From Misgurnus anguillicaudatus (lineage: Eukaryota > Chordata > Actinopteri > Cypriniformes > Cobitidae), in the NCBI RefSeq assembly GCF_027580225.2, contig NC_073341.2, positions 13,632,501 through 13,696,500 on the forward strand: 64,000 nucleotides of DNA, read 5' to 3'. The notes below the pieces were generated by a model. The model was not told the DNA's origin. It did no database searches and worked only from the letters and a program-made list of their open reading frames with translations. Numbering within the stretch: position 1 is the first letter of the stretch; the number at the start of each line of letters is the position of its first letter. Position numbers and translations under genes: made by a program. Positions 1 to 12,022 of this stretch are shown here, piece by piece.

Positions 1-2327
1 ATTTTGGATTTTAATTTCATTACTGTGCCTACCCATCTCCGTGGCCTCATCCGAGCGCACTTTCTTTGCCTTGCGTCTTTTGAGGACATGGGTATGCAGC
101 ACCATGACCATGACTCACACACCTTTCGCTGATGCATTCCCACACATAAATTCTGAACTCCCTGGGCATTCGTCCCATAGCTCACGAGAGACTTCGGACT
201 CTATTATACAACCGGCGCAATGCGCGACGCGAGTGTCTTTTGCTAGTGTGTTTTGCGAGAGTAAAGAGCGCGTTGATAAAATACGCATACAGTATTAACG
301 GGATGACAACCTGGGTTTGCTTATTATCACATACATTGAGGCGCAGCAGCACAAAAACACCTTTTAATAGGAAAAATTAAAGGATTAAAATGTAAAAGAT
401 TATTATTGAGTCATTGGACATAAATGATGACCGATTAGAAGGCGTAAAGAGCTGCTTCATCTGTAGCTAAGTAAATAAATGTTTTACTTTAAACAAATGC
501 ATCTATTTTTAAAGGTTTTTTAAATGCTACCCCACGGATTTATTGTATATAATGACTCTGTACCTGTGGATATGGTGAGATGAGAACGTTTGTAAATTCT
601 TTATCTCTTGTTTGTAACAAATAAAGTATTTTTAGAGTACAAACCTTATAAAGCCTAATATATTCTAAAAATGTAATTATACACCATATATTTCTTTATA
701 AAAGTATAGGCTACACTATCAGAACTCAACCCATTATTATTTTTGTTCGATTTATGAATTATTTATAACTTTAAAAAAGACAATAATACTATTTAGTCAA
801 AAAAGATCTATATAAAAATATACTGTATGTTACTGTGAGAATATTTTACCACTGTTAATCGACGTGTGATCCTCACTTAAAAACGAAAGTAAAATGTTCG
901 TCCACATGGCAGGCGCGGAGCTATCAGAAATAATCTTCTTATTTATAAAATCGAGGCAATTGTTTGATTAAACATTGATTAATATTAAGATACAATTTAT
1001 ACAAAACGAAATTCACTTTAAAGAAAGTCTTTCTAAAAAACAAACCTATGCAGGGCTCGCAAAATCGCTAGCTCGACGTCCCGGGGCTATGGCGAATTCC
1101 TGTCGGGCTACAAAAATGTATCTGGGCCCTGCCCGTCGGACGGAGGAAAAATATTGTAATGTGTTTGCATTCTCTCAGATTTAGTTAGGTAATAATATTG
1201 TATGTAATTTGGCGTCATCTTGTCAGTCATTATTATTAACCCATTATTCCTTTCGTGTTCACGTCTGATATGCGCGCTCCTCGGCTCCGCTCTTCGCGAG
1301 TAGGCGCGCTTGCTCTTATGCTCATCAAAAAGTGAATAAAATTTTTTTTTATTTATCATTTCGTTTAACCCCTGAGTCTAACATTATTAGCAATTCCCTT
1401 TTTCTTTCTTTTTTTATTTAGTAAGTTAAATATGTGAGAACGGAAATATATTTTTAGTTATTTGCATGAAGAGAATATGATGTTAGATGCTTAATTTTAA
1501 GCATTTAGTAGCCTAATTTATTTAAACACTTTAATAGGCTATTTAAAAAAGTATTAGGTTTTTTGTGTTCATTTATATTTCTTGTCACTGTGTGCAGGTT
1601 CTTTTTTTGTAGGCTATGACAGCCCAATCACTTTTTTTAATCAAAAAGGCTTAATTAATGTCACGTTGCATGACGATTTAAAGTATCAATAATGTCATGT
1701 GATGTGCAGTTCGTGTGTGTGTGTATGCTGTTTAAATTAGTGTTCTCATCAATACGCTTGTGATTCGTGAAGTTTTGACGAATTTTATAGACTTGTTATA
1801 GTTTCATATTCAAAACTGACACACATAGATTCAGGCCCATCCCGACTTAATCAATGCCCACCCATATGTCACGTTCTGCATCCGCCACTGCTGCATGGAC
1901 ATTGAAAATTGTGAATTTATTAATACTATATGTTGTTATAATATTATATTTTGTATGTTAATGTATATCTGAAGTTGTAACGAAAGTAAATCCCCCTGGG
2001 ATTATTAAAAGTATTTCTGCTTCTGATTAATAGCGCATATATTCATCTGAGAACTGATGATGTCTGTGTGTTTCAGACCCTGGCTGTGTGCACTGAAGTG
2101 TATATGACAATAAAGTAGTGAAACTCTATGTATTTATTTTTAAAATGTATTTTAAATAGGCCTATAGGCTCATAGGTTTTTGTTAAAAAAAATTCACAGC
2201 ACCCCGTTCCAAATGACTTCCAGCGGCCCTGGACTTACAGTATAATGTGCTTATACCGGCTTTTCTTCAACTGATCCTCACTGTAACCATTCATAAAACT
2301 CTGTTTATCTATCAACACCTAACACTA
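1..2327. other. no gene recognised; AT-rich non-coding DNA
   Basis: I see no coding region, RNA gene or complete mobile element in this stretch. Short open frames occur (for example 41-298), but they show no recognisable domain, no splice context and low-complexity AT-rich surroundings. A GC-richer patch near 1047-1145 resembles the end of a dispersed DNA transposon, but no partner end or target duplication was found, so it is not named. Confidence 0.6.
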
Positions 2328-2753
2328 CACTGTTAAAAAATTATGTAGAACTTACAGTATTACTGTCAGCTGTTTGCCAGTAACTTACTGTAGATTTATA
2401 TGTATGTTATTTACTGGCAACAGTTTGTTCAAAGTTAAATGAACATGAACATTAAACATTAACAAGTCTTTCTATTTACAGAATAAAACCATCAAATAAC
2501 AGCCTCATGCAAAGCATTCTGGGAACCAAAATATGAAGGAAACAACAGAAAAAGGTTGATGAGGATTTCTGGTTGCCAAAATGCTGTGCATGAGGCTGTT
2601 ATTTTATAGTTTTATGCTGTAAAATCATAGACTTGTTAATGTTTAATGTTGATTTAACTTTGAACAAACTGTTGCCAGTAAATAATAAACCTTTAAATCT
2701 ACATAAGTTACTGGCAAACAGCTGCATAACTACAGCTAATTTTTTTAACAGTG
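2328..2753. mobile_element. palindromic MITE with long inverted repeats
   Basis: The segment opens with CACTGTTAAAAA and closes with TTTTTTAACAGTG. The inverted match continues far inward: CAGCTGTTTGCCAGTAAC on the left mirrors GTTACTGGCAAACAGCTG on the right, and the AACAGCCTCATGC block is mirrored by GCATGAGGCTGTT near the centre. The whole unit can fold into one long imperfect hairpin. It has no coding capacity. Fold-back MITEs of this size are common in cyprinid genomes. I could not assign a superfamily because no clear target duplication flanks it. Confidence 0.75.
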
Positions 2754-3339
2754 TGATAATAAACCAGTGGTTTAAAATCTCTCATACTCCCAGGGTTTAA
2801 CATGATGACTAAGTAATAATGATTGGTCAAGAATATGTGTAACATACATGATTTTACACAATCATTTCTTGTACTACTGTAAATTCAGAAATGCAGACGC
2901 TGTCTACCCACCATGCTCTCAGTGACCCCAAATTTTTCTTTTGAAGAACAGTTCATCTGCAGGAGTAAAGCTGTGCTGCTGATAGATGACAGTGCTCTCC
3001 TCATTGCCAGTTAACATCTTTGGCAGCTAACATTATGAGATTAGACACTTCTATGATTATGCTTAAATCAACTACACTTCTTATGAACAATATATTTATG
3101 TTTTTTTCACCTGTTACTTTATTGTCCACTCAAGTTGCTGCTTTTGAAATGTACCCCCAAATAAAAAAAATTAAATTTAAGTTACATTTAAAGTTACTGT
3201 AAATGTATTAAAATCATTCATCTGCTAAATATGTATTATATAGGTTATTTAGTACACTACAAATTGTCTTTTAAAAGTTAAGATTTGTGTTATTTTTAAA
3301 AAGTACAGTATATAAAAATTAGCAAAGCATAGCCACACG
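2754..3339. other. no feature recognised
   Basis: AT-rich sequence with one small open frame at 3020-3202 that has no recognisable domain. Nothing else can be supported. Confidence 0.5.
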
Positions 3340-3410
3340 AGCATTAATGGGGATCGAACCCAGAACCCCGCATGCGCTGCTGAGAGCACTAACCACTAGG
3401 CCATCATTTC
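3340..3410 (-). repeat. tRNA-derived fragment (SINE head or tRNA pseudogene)
   Basis: Read on the minus strand, a tRNA A-box-like motif (TGGCCTAGTGGTTAG, at about 3389-3403) is followed about 30 bases later by a B-box-like motif (GGGTTCGATCCCC, 3349-3361). That is the spacing of an internal RNA polymerase III promoter. I could not pair acceptor arms convincingly, so a functional tRNA gene is unlikely. A tRNA-derived SINE or a tRNA pseudogene is the simplest reading. Confidence 0.6.
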
Positions 3411-4207
3411 TGATGGTGTTTCATGCTTTCATGTGATCGCTTTAAAATAAGACAAAATATTTCAATTTAGTTTTTGCATGCAAGGGTTTAATCCATAAGG
3501 ACTTTCCAACTATTTTATGGGTTTGTTTATTGCAGCAGTATTATAATTTTCAGTCAGTAGTACATTTTTCATAAATTTTTATCAAAAATTACCGCTTTCT
3601 CTTTAACTTTGATCGATTTGATCCACGCTCGACCTCTAGGGCTGCTCAAGAATAGCGTGCACGCGCAATTATCTTGACTAGGGAATCTGGATCATATTAG
3701 TTGGATTGCGTAAGCTTCATTTGCCTTTTTTGAAACCGCTTTAGCCTCGCCTCATTTGTTAGGTTAATTCAAGTCGAGTTTGTAACTTTAATCCTTGCTT
3801 TTCCAAGCGAGTTTTATGAAATAGCCCTCTGCTCAAATGAACAAAACAACAGCTTATAAAGGAAAGGATGGGTCCATTACAAATTAAGAGGGAAAACCAT
3901 TTAACTTTACATTCAACATATAACCTCAAAGAAATCAAAATCAAATAACACAGAGGTATATAGTAAATAAAGCTAAAGAAAGCAAAACATAATTAAATGT
4001 CAAAAACATACTGTAATGATTCTGTCTGTGTTTTGCCCTGTTTTCCCCATTGTTGATTGTTGGCTCCGCCCACTTGTTAGTTCCCATGGACACTCATTAG
4101 ACTCATTCATTCCTTCTCGTGTGTTGTCATAGTTACTCATTGTCTCTGCTTTGTAATTGGTTCTTGTTTAACTTATATACACTGTTTGTTCACTTCCCTG
4201 TTGCTAG

Positions 4208-6946
4208 CAGTGTTGCCAGATTGGGCGGGTTCGGATTTAATTGTGCGGGTAAAAATAGGCTTGGGCGGGTGTGCAAAATTTGGGCGGGTTTAGGATCATT
4301 TGGGCGGTTTTAAAACGTGAATTTATAAGCTAATTATTTAACAAAAACCCAATGTGCATGTACTACACAGCACTTCATCCAATTACTCATCGTGACATTA
4401 CTAAACACACGACCATTTCCATAATTGTGTTTGTGTTGACCCACACTGATGATGATCCCGCGCTTAGCCAATCACGATTGATAATAGCTGCAGCCATTTC
4501 TCTCAGTCTCAGCGGGAAATCAAAATCTCAAAATGTCGAAGTGGGGAAAGTATAAGAAAAGTTACCGAAAGGAATGGGAAAGTGACCCGGACCTGAAGCC
4601 ATGGATAATGCAATCTAAATCAGATAACAGCAAAGCTCATTGCAAATTCTGCAACACGGACTTAAGGGCACACTTTAAGGTTTTTCAAAGACCACGCCGA
4701 AACTAAGAAGCACAAGATGCGGTGCCTGCCCACAGTAAAGGCCTTTACCGTGAGTAAAGCTAGCTCAAGTAACGTTTCATCCATTTGTGACGACCAGAAG
4801 CGACGCGAACTTCGAATAGCAACATACGTTGCTTCCCACACATCCATTAATGCAGTTGATGACTTATCAGACATACTTAACGATGAGATCGGAGCATTTC
4901 AGATGCACAGAACAAAATGTACAGCTATCATTAAGTCAGTTCTGGCACCATACTTTAGAGATGAACTTCGACAGGACATTGGTAACTCGCCTTACTCCCT
5001 TTACTTGGACGAAACAACCGACGTTTCTGTAAACAAGTTACTTTGCATATGCATAAAATATAATTCAAAAAAACACAAGCGGTTTGTGAGCACTTACTTG
5101 GGACTGATCGAACTTTTGGATACTGACGCTAATGGGATTGTGGATGCCATCATCGAATTTTTGCAAGCTAATGCGCTGGATATGGCAAATATGGTTGGCA
5201 TAGCAACGGATGGAGCAAGCGTAATGGTCGAGAGACATCATTCCGTGTATACGTTACTCAAGCAGAAGCAGCCTAATTTACAGTTAATCAAATGTGTATG
5301 CCATTCTCTGGACATTGTAGCTCAAAAGGCAATGCAGCAGCTCCCTAGCAATATTGAATACATGATCAGAGAGACTTATAACTGGTTTGCGCATTCATCT
5401 AAGCATCAGAATGACTACCGAACTCTTTTTGAGACCGTTAACAACGGAATTTGTCCTTTAAAAATGCTTTCTCCAAGTTCCACTCGCTGGTTAGTGATGG
5501 CAGATTGCATTGACAGAATTCTCGATCAGGAAGATGCACTTGCTTTACATTTCAGTGTGGCAGCAAGCTCTGAACACTGCTACGCTGCGCGACTTTTGAG
5601 TGAAATGTACAAAGACAAAACCAACAGCCTTTACCTGCATTTTCTTCGCCCTTTACTGCTGGAAATAAAAGCTGTCAACAAATGTTTTCAGTTAGAGACC
5701 GGCGATAGCCTTGCAGTTTTCCGTGACCTCAACCGGCTGTACATGTCGACACTGAGACGTATAATTAAGCCGAGTGTTTTACGAATGAGTAATGAACAAC
5801 AACTCAGAGACTTAGATCTAAAATGCTCTAGTATATACCTCTCGGCTAAAGATGTTGACCTGGGGAGCACATTCAGTCAGAAGTTGGAGGCAAGCACCCT
5901 GCCACCAGAGAAAAAGCAGGTGGTCTTAACACGCTGTATAGATCTCTTAAAAGAACTACTGACCCAGTATCAAACGCGTTTGCCTGCATCCATGGAGCTG
6001 CTGTGGAAGCTGGAACTCCTATGTCCCGCTTCTGTTATGTCTCACAAGTCATCGTTTCGTGAGTTGCCAAAAGAGTTCTTTTCAGGCTCGCCAGATTTGC
6101 TTGAGACTCAGTGGAGAAATGTCGCATCAGCTGGGTTCTCACCTCAGTTAACCATAGATGCGTTTTGGCTGCAGGTAGAATCTTTTCAAGATGCTGGAGG
6201 AAACCACTGCTTTCAGGATTTAGCACTTGGCGCAATTAAAATCCTCTACCTATATCTAATGCTCCAGTTGAAAGAGCATTTTCACAAGTTTCACTGCTTA
6301 AAGATGACACCAGAAATAGAATGGGATTGTCGCTCCTTTCAAGTTTAATGTATGTACGCTCAGGACTGTCACGGAATGGCTGGACATCGGCTACGTTCTG
6401 TCCTCCCCAACAGCTGTTGGGGAGGTTTGATTCATCCATGTACTAGACAACTCTACCAAACTGTATATAGTTTTGAAAAGTTCGGATGTTCATAGCTGTG
6501 TTCTTCAGCATCCTTGAAACAAACAGCCTGTTACTGTTCTGCATTTAAAGGTAAGTTAAGCCTACAGTATACGATCTCTCGCTTTCACTTACACACCTAT
6601 ATTAATAATACTAACATATCAATAGATAAAAATAGACATTGTTAAATTTGTTATTAATGAATTGGGTATTTTAATTGTCCTAAAACTGTTTAAATATACG
6701 CTGTAAAAGTGCATTGTGCGTGTGGGCGAGGGGGCATAGCCGTGTGTATAGGCTTATGTTGTCATTTTGCTATTGTGGTTCTGTAGCTGCTGGTATTTAA
6801 TATAGTATGGTGCATTAACGGTGGCAGTTAAAATAACTAAATGCTGATTAAATTAAATATTTAATATTTTGGGCGGTTTTTGGTGCGTTTGGGCGGGTTT
6901 TGGACAGTTTTGGGCTGGAAAACACCAAATCTATCTGGCAACACTG
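4208..6946 (+). mobile_element. hAT transposon with 8-bp target duplication
   Basis: Terminal inverted repeats CAGTGTTGCCAGAT (left) and ATCTGGCAACACTG (right) are perfect. They are flanked by the exact 8-bp duplication GTTGCTAG (4200-4207 and 6947-6954), the signature of hAT insertion. Subterminal TTGGGCGG repeats occur at both ends. The 2739-bp element carries a single transposase reading region. It sits inside the LTR of the 4012-7787 retroelement and is therefore younger than that insertion. Confidence 0.95.
4533..6446 (+). pseudogene. hAT transposase, BED finger plus RNase H-like core, frameshifted
   Basis: The ATG at 4533 opens a BED-type zinc finger (HCKFC, then HAETKKH), but the frame shifts near 4670-4690, so the finger is split between two frames. 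The central frame (4717-6348, 543 codons) is long and open and holds the catalytic-core region, including LYLDETTD and GIATDGASVM. Near 6245 a second frameshift separates the C-terminal dimerisation segment; the hallmark NAPVERAFS is read two bases out of phase and ends at the TAG at 6444-6446. Such enzymes cut and paste hAT elements. With two frameshifts and no visible introns, this copy is almost certainly inactive. Confidence 0.88.
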
Positions 6947-7066
6947 GTTGCTAGTCGTTGTTTAATGTAGTTTCAGTTTAGCTCTGTGTTTTGCCTGCCT
7001 GTTTGTTTACCTGTTTCTTGTTTTATATTAAATATACTTTAAACTGCACTTGGATCCTCACTCGCC

Positions 7067-7348
7067 TTGCCTCATTCTCAACAGAACACCACCATTTTGT
7101 GTTTACACCAGGAGGATTCACCCATTGAGGAGTATGTGGATTTGTTTATGGAACTTTGTAACCAAGTGGATTTTGGTGAGAAAGCACTTAAGGACATTTT
7201 CCGCTTTGGATTACAGGACAGTTTGCGCTATTTAATGCCTCGTGGCCAAGAGGTAGGGTCATTTGTGGACTATGTTAAATTGGCGTTACTGTTGGGTGGG
7301 TCCTCTCTCACTGTGACCAGGGTTGAGGTGGACGTCGCTCCTAAATAA
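7067..7348 (+). pseudogene. gag-like fragment of the LTR element
   Basis: This frame gives a peptide with the segments EEYVDLFMELCNQVDF and LRYLMPRG, which resemble capsid-type gag proteins of fish retroelements (a cut-down relative of the Ty3/Gypsy gag fold). There is no good ATG start; the open frame begins inside the LTR end. A separate frame at 7484-7711 is rich in Ala, Pro and Thr and looks like the downstream linker of the same gag. No protease, reverse transcriptase or integrase follows, so the element could move only with help from another. Assignment rests on sequence feel, not on a search. Confidence 0.45.
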
Positions 7349-7792
7349 TTTTTTTTTTGGGGGGGCAGTAGGCATTGGGGTCCGTGGGATGCCGAGCCAG
7401 AGCAGCCACGGACGCCTGAATGTACCACGCTAATCCTGTCAAGTCCAGTCCTGTCTTCACCAAGTCCCGAGCCTGTTCACAAGATGGCTGCTACACCGGT
7501 GTGTCCAGTTAAGGCCTGGGCAAACCGGTTGGTCGCGAGCCTAGCGGATACCCCGATGGTGTCGGTTCGGGCGGCCAGCGTCATTAAACCACCTGTCTCT
7601 ACGACCGGGGCGATCGGGCCAACGGAACCAGCCGGGCCGATCGGGTCAACCAGATCGATCGCGTCGAACGGAATGACAGAGTCTGCTGGTTCGACCAACT
7701 TTTTAATTTGAGTTCAATGATTTTTTTTACATTAAATATACTTTAAACTGCACTTGGATCCTCACTCGCCTTGCCTCATTCACAACACATAC

Positions 7793-8865
7793 AACTATAT
7801 AAATCTATTGATAAAGACATTAACATTTCTTCCTCCCCCGGGTAATTCCCAGCAATTGATATGTTCGGGCGGAACCAATACTATTTAAGTTCTGTTCCTG
7901 CCCGGACCCTAATCCTTGTCGCACCAGGATGCGGCTGCAGCGGACCATGCCTGAAGTTCCTCACGGTAAACTTAAACTCAAAATAGAACAAATATAATAA
8001 CCTTACCAATGGAACCAATTTGTGTGCACCTCAAATCAGCAACAATGCATATAAAAATGTGAAATGTGCTGTAAATGTAAACATATGAACACTTATTAAG
8101 AGTAGTTAATATTGTTTGTTTAGTGTGATTTATGATGCATCAATAAACTGAAACAAATACATGTGAATAACAAAATTAAGATTTAAATAAAGATTATTCT
8201 TAAATCAATGTTTCATGTTAATGTATGCATGCATGTATGTGTTAATGCATCCACATTACCGCTCTTGTGCTATCACCACTCGGGCCGGGCCGTCACAGTT
8301 GGTCTATGTGGTTTACGGGGACATGAATAGTGTATAATGACATGTTTATTATGCTATAAACGTGGTTTACGGGGACACAGACAGTGTCCCAATAAACGGA
8401 AAAGCTAAAAAACATAGGCTACTAAATGGTAGTTTATCATAGATTAAAGACTGCCAACAAGTTTTTGGGACATTGGGGTTAGGGACTGGGGTAGGTAAAG
8501 GGAATAGAATATAACAGTTTGTACAGTATAAAATTCCAAAATTCCATATAGATAATGTATTATAACATGTTAAAATAGCCACTTTGTAGGTTTAAGCAAA
8601 AATAAGCCGTGTGCCTTTAAAATGCAAATGAGCTGATCTCTGCACTAAACGACAGTGCCGTGGTTGGATGAAGGGGCGGTATTATCCCCTTCTGACATCA
8701 CAAGGGGAGAAATATTTGCTTGCAGAGAATGGTTTACCGAAACAAAGTTACTGGGTTGATCTTTTTCACGTTTTATAGGTTGATACAAGCACTTGAGACC
8801 CAATCATAGCACTTAAACATGGAAAAAGTCAGATGTTCATGATATGTCCCCTCCCTGGATACCTG
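7793..8865. repeat. dispersed repeats without coding capacity
   Basis: The phrase GTGGTTTACGGGGAC occurs at about 8309 and again at about 8363. The segment up to about 8850, ending in the CATGATATGTCCCC phrase, reads like a non-autonomous dispersed repeat of the kind common in cyprinids. No element ends or target duplications could be fixed, and no gene is present. Confidence 0.4.
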
Positions 8866-9984
8866 CGCTGGCAAATCTTCAATGTCTCAGGCAGACGACG
8901 CAGAAGGCGGCACGGTAAAGGGGCAGGTGTCGCCACAAGTATAAATGTGACTTTAGCAGTAGGCTGCCCTTCCTGTTCTGTGACTATTACACATCAGAAC
9001 TGGAATGGAGATTATGGATGGTACAGTGATCGTGGGATTCTACTATGTGTAGTCAGCCAGACTTGCAAAAATGAACAGCCTGCTCTTTCCGACGTAATTC
9101 TAAGAAGAAATCCAAGTAATTTGAAACAGTAAAATCATTGCAGATAAAGGTTTCGTTGACTAGGGAGTGAGCATTCACTAGAACCATCAAATAGAAGGAA
9201 GGCGGACCCTGGTAATCAGCGTTCATGTCTCTGAAATCTCTGAAGCTTAGGATGGCTGTAGTGAATGCTAGCTTCCTGGTCAACAGAACTTTTATCTGCA
9301 ATGATTTTTATTGTTTCAAATTACTTATATTTCTTTGTGACTGACTCCTGGATAAAACTGGGGGATTCAAGCCCACTCAATCTTGGTCATACATTAAATT
9401 TGATATTGACTTATGGCATATCAACTCCAGATGTTGCCTTCAGCAATATTTTTTTCTGATCATAAACCTGTGCTGTTTACCACTCTTCCTTCTTTTTTAC
9501 CTCGTACTATACCAACTCAAGCATGTTGGTCTCGTACCCTAACAGCTTATTGATCTATCGAAATTTCTAAAATGTATCTGGAGGAATACCAACCACTTAC
9601 ATCAGATGCTAATTCTTACCATTTGAATGCTGATGATCAGATGCAATCATTCAGTAACAGATGTTGTAATATCTTAGATGTTATTGCACCTCGAAAACTT
9701 CTTAAAATAAAACGCAAATTGGATAAGCGGTGAGACCCGGGTGCTTAGACAGCAATTTCACCAATGTGAGCATAGGTGGAAGAAGGATGGACTACAAGTA
9801 TCCTATGGATTGTAAAAGACCCTTTGCACTATTAACAAAAGGCTGTCAAGAAGACTAAATATCTCTCTGAAATTATTGCCAAAAATTCGTACTGTTCTAG
9901 AAATTTATTTTTAATTATTGACTCTGTCCTGTTTGGGCCAACCATAAAAACTCTCACCCCTTATCTTTTTTTGTTGCTAAAGAT

Positions 9985-11594
9985 CTGGGCCCGGTTCCCC
10001 GATAACGTTCACTCTTAGCGCGCTAAGAAGACTCAAAAAGATATATCTTACCAAAGTTGTTGATGTTCCTAAGTGTGTTCCCCGAAGTGTCTCTTAGGAA
10101 GCTTCTTAACACGCTGCCTCTAAGTTCAACGTAACAGTGGCGCTGTCCCAAGTGAAGGTGCTGAATTATTTGCGATCGATCGCTCAGGGATCGATTTTCC
10201 ACTTCACGCGAAAGTGCATTACGGCGTTAAGAAAGACAACACGCTCTATACAAATGGAACATTACTCAAATTATTCCAGTAACATTTATTTTAACATAAA
10301 TTATCCGTAAAATATAGACTATTAATTAAATTATCAAATTGTCAGTAATACAGGTAGACGAACCAGGTATCCCTCGCTAATCATCCATCCTCCTTATCCC
10401 GTTGTGCCACTTGTGCCGCTTCTTGACATGGGTTTAACGACTTAAAAAAAATATATAATACATTTTTATACTAATGGTAAGGTACTTAATAATCAGAATT
10501 ACTTGGCAAGCAGCTGTAGTACTTCTGTTTAATGCGGTAATGCTTGCCATTAATGTTTTAAATAAAAAGTAACTTATCTACAATAAACAGAGAGAGTTAG
10601 AAAGAGAATATGGTCTGAGAAGATCTAGCAGCTCCATAATGAGTTGTCTTGGGAGGCGATTTTTTTTATTTAGCCACGTCAGGCAAATTGTCAAAAGGTT
10701 TTAAGTGTTACAAAATAAAAAACAAATGGCATGGACTAAACGGTTACGGGGTTACCGGTGTTGTGTGGAAGTCTGTTCCCCCTATGTTTCCCTTTAGTGT
10801 AGTGTTTTTATAGCGTTTTTATCACATTATACGTTTATTCTTTATATACATTGAATGTTTTAATGGCTACTGAGATGTGTGTGTGTGTGTGTGTGTGTGT
10901 GCATTTATGTAATGTATCTTGATTGTTCTTGATTGTAAATTATTTTTACAGTATTACAGTATGAATCATATTATATGTATAATTTATTATGTATGGAAAC
11001 ATAACAGTTTTAAAACAAACAGTAGAGAAAAAAAATGGAAAAAAGACAGGTTAAAAGATATAAAACTGTCAAATAAGAAATATTTATTAAATTGTATAAT
11101 AGAATACATGATATTATTGCTTTTAGTATAACAAATTCAAATCTTTAATATTTCTAAATAAATTATAAATGTAAACGCTATAAACATAGAGGAAACAGAC
11201 TTCAATGGGGAACAAACATCAACACCGGCGCCGTCTTTGATTCAGTCTGATACCAAATAAAGTAATCTGCATATATAGCCCTGTATCCATTGCAAACATA
11301 TTTTATTATAAGTCTTAAAAATGTCCATAACATAAAATCATTGTCAGCATACCATAGTTTGACTTGTACTGCGCTGCGCTGATTTCTAAAGACTGCGGCG
11401 ATATCGTTTTGCGCTCAAACAACGCTAAGAGAGAGCTTACGAATGGTCCAGACCAACCTTACGAAAGTGTGACTTACAGAAGATATACTTAGCGTACGAA
11501 CGTTTTGGGAATCGTGCCATAGAGTTAAGAGAGAGGTTAAGGAATAGGTTAAAAACTAATTAGCGATAAGAACGTTTTGGGGAACCGGGCCCAG
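9985..11594. mobile_element. non-autonomous inverted-repeat DNA transposon
   Basis: A perfect 16-bp inverted terminal repeat, CTGGGCCCGGTTCCCC, bounds the unit. Weaker matches continue inward (AACGTTC and TTAGCG blocks), and degenerate subterminal copies of the same phrase recur near 10075 and 11500. The unit interrupts the LINE reading segments, which independently supports the boundaries. I found no transposase frame and no clean target duplication, so the superfamily is open. Confidence 0.8.
10875..10900. repeat. (GT)n microsatellite
   Basis: Uninterrupted GT dinucleotide run inside the inverted-repeat element. Confidence 0.95.
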
Positions 11595-12022
11595 GGTTTT
11601 ATTTTGGACAGTGGTTTAAAATTGAACAAACAAACATTTGTGAAACATTAGCGAAAGTTAATCCCTTCCCAGGTAGGAAGAGTTTTGAGATAGTAATTCA
11701 TGATTTTATTTCATCACAGCTTGACTACTGCAATTCGCTGTATCACGGGTTGCCGGCCTCGACTGTTCATAGACTTCAACTAGTCCAAAATGTGTCTGCC
11801 CACCTGCTCACGGGCAGTTGCAAACGGGACCACATTACACATGTACGCTGAGTAAGATGGTACATTTTAAGATTGATTGACATATAGATAATAAGTGTAC
11901 AAGTTCACTCTCCTCACATTTAATCAATTATGCTATGTACTATAAAGAGGAATGCATGACTGAAGAAATTTTGTGCACTTAAAGGAATTCTTCAGCCAAT
12001 TTAAATTTGACCATATTATTAA

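Larger units (their letters stand above)
4012..7787 (+). mobile_element. short LTR retroelement relic split by a hAT transposon
   Basis: The element begins TGTAATGATTCTG and ends CATTCACAACA, giving the TG...CA ends typical of LTRs, and it is flanked by the 5-bp duplication CATAC (4007-4011 and 7788-7792). A direct repeat of about 55 bp (7029-7083 and 7733-7787) marks the end of a 5' LTR and a mostly deleted 3' LTR. Once the inserted hAT is removed, the 5' LTR is about 325 bp. The internal part is only about 650 bp and carries a gag-like frame. This is a small non-autonomous or internally deleted LTR element; I cannot name the family. Confidence 0.7.
8866..11850 (+). mobile_element. LINE (Rex/L2-type) fragment, split by another element
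   Basis: Broken frames encode the end of an apurinic-type endonuclease (SDHKPVLF near 9456) and the linker to reverse transcriptase (CNILDVIAPRKLLKIKRK near 9665, IDSVLFGPT near 9918). After a 1.6-kb insertion the frame resumes at 11595 with the late reverse-transcriptase segment FISSQLDYCNSLYHGLP and LLTGSCKRDHITH. The catalytic YADD-containing middle is missing, so the LINE is internally deleted as well as interrupted. Stops and frameshifts are frequent. The family is inferred from the linker and late-RT motifs. Confidence 0.75.

Noticed and set aside
41..298. 85-codon open frame at the left edge
   Set aside because: No domain, no splice context and no similarity that I can recognise.
3340..3410. 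Possible functional tRNA gene
   Set aside because: A and B boxes are present, but no acceptor-stem pairing or terminator was found, so it was kept only as a tRNA-derived fragment.
7477..7711. Overlapping frames on both strands near 7.5 kb as genes
   Set aside because: The composition is low-complexity Ala/Pro/Thr; the plus frame is probably the gag linker and the minus frame its shadow.
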